Assembly (NCBI GenBank): GCA_029210545.1 | Contig: JARGFV010000079.1 | Span: 1 to 12,221, forward strand | Origin: a bacterium | GTDB taxonomy: Bacteria > BMS3Abin14 | Direction of reading: 5' to 3' | DNA: 12,221 bases | Position numbers and translations under genes: made by a program | In this document: positions 1 through 4,609 of the stretch, piece by piece | Position numbering within the stretch: position 1 is the stretch's first letter | Layout: every line of letters starts with the position of its first letter | The notes under the pieces: model-generated | What the model saw: the letters and a program-made list of their open reading frames with translations, nothing else | Told to the model about the DNA's origin: nothing | Database searches by the model: none

Positions 1-102
1 GTCGTTTTCCCTTTCCTTACAAATCAATGACTTACGGAGTGAGTCATTGATTTGGGCGCCCCGCGCGGGGCGCGTTGTTGGACTTTTTGCGAGTCCATCA
101 AT
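1..102 (-). repeat. 102-bp three-hairpin repeat, copy 1 (inverted relative to copy 2)
   Basis: The reverse complement of this stretch matches 4365-4466 over all 102 positions with 7 mismatches and no gaps. Each copy has three palindromes in series: an AT-rich stem (AAATCAATGAC with GTCATTGATTT, 23-55 here), a perfect 18-bp GC palindrome centred on CCGCGCGG (about 56-73), and a stem TGGACT/AGTCCA around a CGCAAAA-type loop (79-97). Copy 1 begins at the window edge and may extend further left. No coding sequence is seen in it. It looks like a non-autonomous palindromic element (REP or MITE-like); mobility is inferred, not shown. Confidence 0.9.
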
Positions 103-110
103 GTTATACT

Positions 111-144
111 ACACCGAGACTCCGACACACCGTTACTCCGTTAC
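111..144. repeat. short dispersed repeat, CGGAGTAAC / CACGGAGAC type
   Basis: Between the 102-bp repeat and the end of serS lies CACCGAGACTCCGACACACC followed by two copies of CGTTAC around CTC. Read on the other strand this resembles the GACACGGGGACACC and CGGAGTAAC runs at the 3' end of capA (2679-2740). It is probably a remnant of the same dispersed repeat family. Function is unknown and the similarity is judged by eye. Confidence 0.45.
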
Positions 145-160
145 GTTATTACCCGCCAAA

Positions 161-1441
161 TTAAGCATCCCGGGTAATAATGTCCATCCCACCCATGTAC
201 GGCCGCAGCGCTTCCGGAATGACCACACTCCCGTCCGCCTGCTGGTAGTTCTCCAGGACGGCGACCAGGGTACGGCCCACGGCCAGTCCTGACCCGTTGA
301 GGGTGTGCACGAACCGGGTTCCCTTGCCCTCCCAGGGGCGGTACCGTATTTGGGCACGCCTGGCCTGGAAATCCTCGAAGTTGCTGCACGAAGAGATCTC
401 CCGGTATGTCTCCTGCCCGGGAAGCCATACTTCCAGGTCGTAGGTCTTCGCGGCTGAAAACCCCAGGTCTCCTGTGGAGAGGGTCACTACCCGGTAGTGC
501 AGCCCCAGGCGCCTGAGAACCTCCTCGGCGTCCCTCGTCAGCCCTTCCAGTTCCTCGTAGGAATCCTCGGGCCTCGCGAACTTGACCAGCTCGACCTTGT
601 TGAACTGGTGCAGGCGGATAAGACCGCGCGTGTCCTTGCCGTGGGAGCCTGCCTCCCGCCGGAAGCAGGGGCTGTAGGCCGTATAGCGCACCGGCAGGTC
701 CGACTCGGCCAGGATCTCCTCACGGTGGATATTGGTCACCGGCACCTCTGCCGTGGGGATGAGGTAGAATTCCCCGCCTTCAACGTGGAACAGGTCATCC
801 TCGAACTTGGGAAGCTGCCCGGTGCCCATCATGCTGGAAGGGTGCACCATGAAGGGGGTCAGCGCCTCCCTGTAGCCGTGCTCGGAAGTGTGCAGGTCCA
901 GCATGAAGTTTATCAGCGCACGTTCCAGCCTGGCCCCGCTCCCCGTGAGGAGGGAGAACCGGGCGCCGGCCATCTTGGCCGCCCTCGGCAGGTCGATAAT
1001 GCCCAGCATCTCGCCCAGGTCCCAGTGGGCCAGGGGCTTGAAGTCAAAAGAGGGAACCTCTCCCCAGACTCTCTCGACCCTGTTGGCCGATTCATCAAGG
1101 CCCACGGGCACACTCCCGTGGGGGAGGTTAGGCAGAGTCATCAGGAGGTGGGAAAGCTGCTTTTCAACCTCTTTCAAGCGCTCATCGTTCTCTTTTATCC
1201 GCTCTCCCAGGGTACGGATCGCCTCCTGGCGCGGGGAAGCATCCAGCCCCTCTTTTCTCAGCTTGCCAATCTCGGCCGACTCGGTGTTTCGCCGGGCCTT
1301 CATTTCGTCGCTGGCCTGGATGAGGGAGCGCCGCTCCGCGTCGAGTGCCTCGAAGGGCCCGATATCGTTGCCCGGACCGCGAAGAGCGAGCTTTTCGGCC
1401 ACGTGGTCGAGGTTTTCGCGAATGAATTTGGCGTCGAGCAT
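161..1441 (-). CDS. serS: seryl-tRNA synthetase
   Basis: Charges tRNA-Ser with serine in the cytoplasm in two steps, through seryl-adenylate. The 426 residues match the usual bacterial length. Residues 1-100 form the charged helical arm (coiled coil) that grips the long variable arm of tRNA-Ser. The class II catalytic core follows: motif 1 around [11 protein letters not shown] (189-199), the serine-binding TAE loop in [11 protein letters not shown] (228-237), motif 2 [20 protein letters not shown] (260-279), the [15 protein letters not shown] signature (348-362) and motif 3 [16 protein letters not shown] (383-398). The start [10 protein letters not shown] is typical of the family, and AAGGAC lies 6 bases before the ATG. 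It is monocistronic and divergent from capA. An 8-bp inverted repeat (148-155 with 171-178) straddles its stop codon but lacks a T-run, so I do not call it a terminator. No broken motif is seen. Confidence 0.98.
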   Translation of the reverse strand: MLDAKFIRENLDHVAEKLALRGPGNDIGPFEALDAERRSLIQASDEMKARRNTESAEIGKLRKEGLDASPRQEAIRTLGERIKENDERLKEVEKQLSHLLMTLPNLPHGSVPVGLDESANRVERVWGEVPSFDFKPLAHWDLGEMLGIIDLPRAAKMAGARFSLLTGSGARLERALINFMLDLHTSEHGYREALTPFMVHPSSMMGTGQLPKFEDDLFHVEGGEFYLIPTAEVPVTNIHREEILAESDLPVRYTAYSPCFRREAGSHGKDTRGLIRLHQFNKVELVKFARPEDSYEELEGLTRDAEEVLRRLGLHYRVVTLSTGDLGFSAAKTYDLEVWLPGQETYREISSCSNFEDFQARRAQIRYRPWEGKGTRFVHTLNGSGLAVGRTLVAVLENYQQADGSVVIPEALRPYMGGMDIITRDA

Positions 1442-1471
1442 AGTAAGTCCTTGTGCTGTGGGAAACTTATT

Positions 1472-1548
1472 ACGTGCTATGTACTATGGGCTATGAGCTA
1501 TGAAAGATCAAAATCGCTATTTGCTCTTGTCCTAGTACATAGTACCTA
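1472..1548. repeat. inverted repeat in the serS/capA spacer, TAGTACATAG type
   Basis: ACGTGCTATGTACTA at the left and TAGTACATAGTACCTAG at the right (about 1532-1548) are near-complementary arms of 13-15 bp around a loop of about 45 bases. Within the left half CTATG recurs (CTATGTACTATGGGCTATGAGCTATG). A related CTTAGTACTTAGCACT occurs at 2822-2837, so the two sites flank capA. It looks like a dispersed repeat that now supplies much of the divergent promoter region. Confidence 0.6.
1483..1511 (-). promoter_or_regulatory. candidate sigma-70 promoter for serS
   Basis: On the minus strand TTGATC (1511-1506) and CATAGT (1488-1483) are separated by 17 bases. They match the -35 and -10 consensus at 4 of 6 positions each. 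The start codon is about 40 bases further on. The elements lie within the CTATG-rich repeat. This is a prediction from consensus only. Confidence 0.3.
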
Positions 1549-1556
1549 GCGCGGCA

Positions 1557-1583
1557 TTGCCGGATCGGAATCTGCTCTATAAC
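1557..1583 (+). promoter_or_regulatory. candidate promoter for capA
   Basis: TTGCCG at 1557-1562 and TATAAC at 1578-1583 are separated by 15 bases, which is slightly short for sigma-70. The -10 matches consensus at 5 of 6 positions, the -35 only weakly. A transcript would start about 40 bases before the capA ATG. The site sits inside an inverted repeat (CATTGCCG near 1555, CGGCAATG near 1586) that could overlap an operator. Confidence 0.3.
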
Positions 1584-1632
1584 ATCGGCAATGTTGGTTG
1601 TCAAACTCCGGAAGCCGTGCTAACTTCCCGCC

Positions 1633-2739
1633 ATGAAAAGGTTTTTCCTTCCTGTCGGCATCTGCGCCATCATCCTTTTTTCCCCCGCCATTTCCCCCGC
1701 TCAAGGGGGTGCGCCCCTGCGTATCGCCCTCCTGGGAGATTTCCTGCCGGCAGGCAGCGCCCAGCCTGTTATCGACCGGTACGGTTACGCGAGGCTGTTC
1801 GACGGGGTCCGTGAGATACTGGCTACCACCGACGCCGTTGTCCTTAACCTGGAGACACCCCTGACGACCTCAGGCAATGCCGTGGAAGGGAAGACCTACA
1901 CTTTCAGAGCCTCACCGGAAGCGGCGGCGGCCATGAAGGCAGAGGGTGTCCAGGCAGCGTGGCTTGCCAACAACCACATCCTGGATTTCGGGGTGGAAGC
2001 CCTCGCCGACACCATCTTTTATATGGAGGAAGCAGGGATATCCCATGCCGGAGCCGGCATGGATGTCGGGAGCGCCTACTCTCCGGCCCTCCTGAAGTTG
2101 AAAGACCGGATCGCCCTGCTTCTGGGGTACTCCAATACCTTTCCCGAGAGCTACTGGGCCCGGAAAGCGCGGCCCGGGACCGCTTTCGGTTCACCCAAAG
2201 CGGTAGCGAGGGGGGTGGCAGCTGCAGACCAGGCGGCCGACGGCCCCGTCATCGCCTCGTTCCACTGGGGCGCCGAGCTTATGACCGAGCCCAAAGATTA
2301 CCAGGTGGAGCTGGCAAGGGTTGCCGTCGACAGCGGCGCCTCCCTGGTCGTGGGCCACCATCCCCACGTCCCCCAGCCCATCGACGTTTACCGGGGCGCT
2401 CCCGTCATGTACAGCCTTGGCAACTTCTCCTTCGGCTCCTTGAGCAAACGCTCCCGGGTGGGGATCCTGGCTGTCGCCCAGTTCACGGAAGGCGGCCGGT
2501 GCGAGCTGCTGGAGATCTACCCCCTGCTGGTGGACAACTACGAGGTGAACTTCACGCCCAGGCCCATCACGGGCCTCGATGGACAGAGGATCTTCGACCC
2601 CCTGGTGAAAGGGATCGGACGCGAGGTTGCATCGGCCGAATGGGACGGCCAAAAAGGCGTTATTATTCCGATGCAACCGACACGGGGACACCGAGACGCG
2701 GAGACGCGGGGAGAGAGCGGTGACAGAGTATCGGAGTAA
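1633..2739 (+). CDS. CapA-family (PGA_cap) secreted metallophosphatase-like protein
   Basis: Belongs to the family of CapA/PgsA, which has a calcineurin-like metallophosphatase fold and is linked in some bacteria to poly-gamma-glutamate capsule synthesis or anchoring; many members are of unknown function. An N-terminal signal peptide is visible (MKRFF, hydrophobic run, likely cleavage after SPAQG near residue 25), so the protein is exported. Family motifs in order: LLGDFLPAG (33-41), NLETPLT (72-78), LANNHILDFG (111-120), SFHWGAE (209-215), GHHPHVPQPI (241-250) and YSLGNFSFGS (260-269). The Asp, Asn and His residues expected to bind metal are all present. The total of 368 residues fits the family. 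No capsule or PgsB/PgsC genes are adjacent, so the substrate cannot be inferred. No strong Shine-Dalgarno precedes the ATG; the start rests on the signal peptide. The last 19 or so residues (from about 350) are polar and come from a dispersed repeat. Confidence 0.88.
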   Translation: MKRFFLPVGICAIILFSPAISPAQGGAPLRIALLGDFLPAGSAQPVIDRYGYARLFDGVREILATTDAVVLNLETPLTTSGNAVEGKTYTFRASPEAAAAMKAEGVQAAWLANNHILDFGVEALADTIFYMEEAGISHAGAGMDVGSAYSPALLKLKDRIALLLGYSNTFPESYWARKARPGTAFGSPKAVARGVAAADQAADGPVIASFHWGAELMTEPKDYQVELARVAVDSGASLVVGHHPHVPQPIDVYRGAPVMYSLGNFSFGSLSKRSRVGILAVAQFTEGGRCELLEIYPLLVDNYEVNFTPRPITGLDGQRIFDPLVKGIGREVASAEWDGQKGVIIPMQPTRGHRDAETRGESGDRVSE

Positions 2740-2740
2740 C
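2679..2740 (+). repeat. GACACGGGGAC / GGAGACGCGGGG dispersed repeat at the capA 3' end
   Basis: GACACGGGGACACC, two GAGACGCGG units and TATCGGAGTAACACC follow one another across the last 60 bases of capA and supply its stop codon. GACACGGGGAC and GAGACGCGGGG variants recur inside addB (4991-5050). A related form occurs on the opposite strand at 4284-4305. The family is low in complexity (G, A, C rich, few T). That it is dispersed follows from the occurrences within this window. Confidence 0.6.
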
Positions 2741-2837
2741 ACCTTCCGCCGGCAACGGACTGGTTTTGAAAAAAATCGGAGAGCATTTGCCCTCCAGTGT
2801 GTTCTTTCTTGGCTCTTATCTCTTAGTACTTAGCACT

Positions 2838-2871
2838 GACCTGTTAGCTGTCGGTAGACAGCTAATAGGTC
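2838..2871. repeat. 15-bp hairpin overlapping the stop of the unknown secreted gene
   Basis: GACCTGTTAGCTGTC (2838-2852) and GACAGCTAATAGGTC (2857-2871) pair at 14 of 15 positions around a GGTA loop. The right arm contains the final codons and stop of the minus-strand gene. There is no T-run after the stem on either strand, so it is not a classical intrinsic terminator, although it separates two convergent genes and could slow or end transcription. Next to it (2822-2837) lies the CTTAGTACTTAGCACT repeat. Confidence 0.6.
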
Positions 2872-3542
2872 TTGCACATCTCCAGATACCTCTTCAGCGC
2901 CGGCTTGGAGACGTAGACGATCTCCGGGGCAAGAGGCCCGCTGTCAGGGGAGTTTGCCACCATGAGGAAGGCCAGGGTGTCCTTGCCGTCCCACGTCCCC
3001 ACCAGGGCGGGCAGGTAGAAGGAGTGGGACTGCTCGTCGAAGGACTGGATCCGGCCCTGGTCCACCTTGTGGCCGACTTTCGTCTCCTTGTCCAGTTCCC
3101 CGGCCATCTTCTCGAAGATCTCCTTGAAGTCGGCCTCGGCAGAAGGCGCGGCCCCGGTCTTTTTCACCATGAAAAGCCCGTAGTCCTTGGCGTCCACCTC
3201 GAAAGCCCCGAAGTAGAGGGTCACCGTTTTGCACATCTTCCAGTTTTCCGTTTTTACCGTGTACTTCTTCACGATGCCGGGCAGGAAACAGATACCGCTG
3301 TCGTCCCGCTTCAGTCCCCCCTTGAAGTAGCCTTCCAGGGCGTAGTTGCCGATGGACTCGATGTAGGGCGCGGCCTCCTGGGAGATCTCGGCCCCTTCAA
3401 AAATTTCCAGGACCGTGGATATGGAAGATCCGAAGGGGACATTCCCGCAGGTCGGTTCGGCTGGTTCGGCCTCGCAACGGGCGGCCAGAGCAAAGGTTAA
3501 GAATACGGCGGTGGTGATCAACAGGGATGTTCTTCTGGCCAT
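2862..3542 (-). CDS. secreted protein of unknown function
   Basis: I do not recognise this family. The 226-residue product starts MARRTSLLITTAVFLTFALA, a clear signal peptide with likely cleavage after AARCEA, so it should be periplasmic or exported. The mature part is polar with no membrane segment. It has four cysteines (in EPTCGN, SGICFL and two MCK contexts), which could form disulphides. Aromatic and charged stretches such as VTLYFGAFEVDAKDYGLF suggest a mixed beta fold. The ATG at 3542 is preferred to the TTG two codons upstream because GGAGG sits 6 bases before the ATG but abuts the TTG. The gene is convergent with capA and alone on its strand, so context gives no function. Confidence 0.75.
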   Translation of the reverse strand: MARRTSLLITTAVFLTFALAARCEAEPAEPTCGNVPFGSSISTVLEIFEGAEISQEAAPYIESIGNYALEGYFKGGLKRDDSGICFLPGIVKKYTVKTENWKMCKTVTLYFGAFEVDAKDYGLFMVKKTGAAPSAEADFKEIFEKMAGELDKETKVGHKVDQGRIQSFDEQSHSFYLPALVGTWDGKDTLAFLMVANSPDSGPLAPEIVYVSKPALKRYLEMCKTY

Positions 3543-3553
3543 CGGCAACCTCC
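3543..3553 (-). promoter_or_regulatory. ribosome binding site that fixes the start of the unknown secreted gene
   Basis: On the minus strand GGAGG (3553-3549) is followed by TTGCCG and then ATG at 3542, a normal spacing of 6 bases. The TTG directly after GGAGG would have no spacing and is therefore unlikely to be the start. Confidence 0.7.
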
Positions 3554-3677
3554 GAATGGTTTGTCGTTAAACACTCAAAAAACTGGACAATGATTTTTAA
3601 TCCGTGCGGTCATGTTAGCAGAATTGGGGGTCAGGTGCATCAATACAGTGCGGGGGGCGGATGGAAAAGCGCGGTTT

Positions 3678-3701
3678 GGGAGTATGGGAGTAAGGGAGCA
3701 T
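3678..3701 (+). repeat. three tandem 8-mers GGGAGTAT/GGGAGTAA/GGGAGCAT
   Basis: Three successive 8-base units starting GGGAG run from 3678 to 3701 and pass into a GGGGGG run. This is a microsatellite-like tract. No gene overlaps it. Confidence 0.7.
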
Positions 3702-3722
3702 GGGGGGAAAACCCGAAATCCC

Positions 3723-3782
3723 CCTTCGGCAAGTTCAGGACCGTGAGTCCCGCCATCAACGGGATCGAACCCCAACCGAAGG
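3723..3782. repeat. palindromic element with outer stem CCTTCGG/CCGAAGG
   Basis: CCTTCGG (3723-3729) pairs with CCGAAGG (3776-3782). Inside it GTTC can pair with GAAC, and TCCCG with CGGGA around CCATCAA, giving a branched fold of about 60 bases. It superficially recalls a tRNA end (GGTTCGATCC on the minus strand), but no 5-bp T stem, acceptor stem or anticodon arm can be built. I treat it as a dispersed palindromic repeat. Confidence 0.5.
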
Positions 3783-3837
3783 ATGGCCGTCATTCCTGAT
3801 ACGGCTACCTCTTTCCGTCATTCCGGGCCGATCAATA

Positions 3838-3935
3838 GTCCCTTCCTTATTCTTCCTCCCCCTACCAATAGCCCCTTTCCTTATTCTCCCTCTCCCCCTC
3901 ATGGAGGCTCCCTTCCTTATCCTTCCTCTCCCCAT
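3838..3935 (+). repeat. polypyrimidine tandem array, three units
   Basis: Three units containing CCCTTCCTTATTCTTCCTC-like cores start near 3840, 3873 and 3910, spaced 33-37 bases apart and separated by short linkers such as ACCAATAG and ATGGAGG. The plus strand is almost entirely C and T within the cores. Such tracts can adopt triplex structures; no coding role is supported. Confidence 0.75.
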
Positions 3936-3939
3936 GGCT

Positions 3940-3962
3940 CGCCGAAGCATTATGCGAAGGCG
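3940..3962. repeat. CGCC-GAA-stem-GAA-GGCG hairpin repeat
   Basis: CGCC (3940-3943) and GGCG (3959-3962) form an outer stem. GAA faces GAA, and GCAT/ATGC lies inside. The same plan (outer 4-bp GC stem, 3-by-3 internal loop rich in G and A, variable inner stem) recurs at 11212-11236 and 11265-11297. Confidence 0.55.
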
Positions 3963-4148
3963 GCTGCTGAGGGGGGAGGATCGAGGTGGGGGTGAAAGGA
4001 ACCTACCCATGTGAAGCGATCTCTGGTCCTGTAAAAGCGGTGCTTAATTACCACGGCGGCACGAAGAAAAGCGGAGGAAAGCTTAATCCTTGGGAAGATC
4101 AAAATTTTAACGTAAAGTAAGGCATGGGAAAAACATCCCCTCACCCGA

Positions 4149-4166
4149 CCTCTCCCTTGGGAGAGG
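4149..4166. repeat. CCTCTCCC-TT-GGGAGAGG hairpin
   Basis: A perfect 8-bp stem with a TT spacer, preceded by CCCTCACCCGA. This arrangement is a common dispersed intergenic palindrome in proteobacterial genomes. The sequence after it (GATTTCT) is too short a T-run for a confident terminator call. Confidence 0.65.
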
Positions 4167-4192
4167 GATTTCTATGAAATCAGCTGTTTGAT

Positions 4193-4235
4193 CTTGCTGC
4201 CCGGGATCAAGGTTCACTTTATCCCGGGCAGCAAG
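4193..4235. repeat. perfect 15-bp hairpin, CTTGCTGCCCGGGAT arms
   Basis: CTTGCTGCCCGGGAT (4193-4207) and its exact complement (4221-4235) enclose a 13-base loop. GATC on either side extends the stem by a few pairs after a one-base bulge. It stands alone, with no gene or T-run adjacent. Its role is unknown: a repeat, or a very stable RNA hairpin if transcribed. Confidence 0.7.
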
Positions 4236-4283
4236 GATCCAAAGCAGCATCGGTGAGGAGAGCTGTTCTATAGTTTTCTGCTT

Positions 4284-4305
4284 TTCTCCGAGTCCTCCGT
4301 GTCTC
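4284..4305 (-). repeat. GACACGGAG-type repeat remnant
   Basis: On the minus strand this reads GAGACACGGAGGACTCGGAG, similar to the GACACGGGGAC/GGAGACGCGG repeats at the end of capA and inside addB. Short and degenerate. Confidence 0.5.
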
Positions 4306-4364
4306 TAGTGAGTCACATCCCTAACGTGGCGAACGGGTGGTGAAAACGCATTGAATCCCCTAAA

Positions 4365-4466
4365 ATTGATGGACTCGCAAAAAGTCCATCAACGCGCCCC
4401 GCGCGGGGCGCTCAAATCAATGACCCACACCCTAGGTCATTGATTTGTGAGGAAAGGGAAAACGAC
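4365..4466 (+). repeat. 102-bp three-hairpin repeat, copy 2
   Basis: This is the inverted partner of 1-102 with 95 of 102 positions identical. Hairpin 1 (TTGATGGACT/AGTCCATCAA) has a perfect 10-bp stem here, where copy 1 carries one mismatch. The 18-bp GC palindrome is identical in both. Hairpin 3 keeps its 11-bp stem although most of the loop differs. With copy 1 it brackets 103-4364, the segment holding serS, capA and the unknown secreted gene. Confidence 0.9.
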
Positions 4467-4533
4467 GCTTTTCCCTTTCCGTGGAGCGAAAAGTCCCGGA
4501 TTGGACTTTTTGCGACCCTATCAAAATTGTTAT
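4467..4533 (-). repeat. internally deleted third copy of the 102-bp repeat, head-to-head with copy 2
   Basis: CGCTTTTCCCTTTCC (4467-4481) matches positions 3-17, and TTGGACTTTTTGCGA (4501-4515) with the following TATCAA and TTGTTAT matches 78-108. The GC palindrome and AT-rich hairpin are missing. GGAAAGGGAAAA of copy 2 (4451-4462) and TTTTCCCTTTCC here (4469-4480) form a 12-bp hairpin at the junction. The copy ends about 80 bases before the addB start and may form part of the operon leader. Confidence 0.7.
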
Positions 4534-4609
4534 CCGATTTTTAACTTTGCGAAACTTCGCATACTTAGCGGTAAATTATTATTTGGAATATGGAATTAGC
4601 AAACGCTCT

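Larger units (their letters stand above)
3543..4364. other. gene-free, repeat-rich intergenic stretch
   Basis: No reading frame here has a recognisable product. The frames that exist translate simple-sequence DNA (for example runs of Leu, Pro, Phe and Ile from the CCTTCC tract). The stretch contains, in order, tandem 8-mers (3678-3701), an outer palindrome (3723-3782), a polypyrimidine array (3838-3935), a hairpin of the CGCC-GAA type (3940-3962), a CTCTCCC hairpin (4149-4166), a 15-bp hairpin (4193-4235) and a GACACGGAG-type remnant (4284-4305). Base composition is visibly lower in GC around 4020-4140 than in the genes. Confidence 0.75.

Noticed and set aside
148-178. Intrinsic terminator at the end of serS
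   Set aside because: The 8-bp stem ATTACCCG/CGGGTAAT overlaps the stop codon and is followed on the minus strand by AACGTAACGG, not a T-run.
497-1549. A 350-codon plus-strand open frame opposite serS
   Set aside because: serS on the minus strand explains the region completely; the frame has no family motif.
3723-3782. tRNA-like sequence with GGTTCGATCC on the minus strand
   Set aside because: No 5-bp T stem, acceptor stem or anticodon loop can be formed, so I treat it as a palindromic repeat.
3700-4014. Open frames in the polypyrimidine region on both strands
   Set aside because: They translate simple repeats (Leu-Pro-Leu-Pro or Arg-Gly-Arg runs) and lack ribosome sites and conserved domains.
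4527-4577. Sigma-70 promoter for addB
   Set aside because: TTGTTA, TTGCGA, CATACT and TAAATT are present but no pair combines good matches with 16-18 base spacing.
4481-4609. N-terminal extension of addB from ATG 4481
   Set aside because: The 43 extra codons are repeat and AT-rich leader sequence (including KIVIRFLTLRNF) with no AddB similarity; ATG 4610 gives the expected start.
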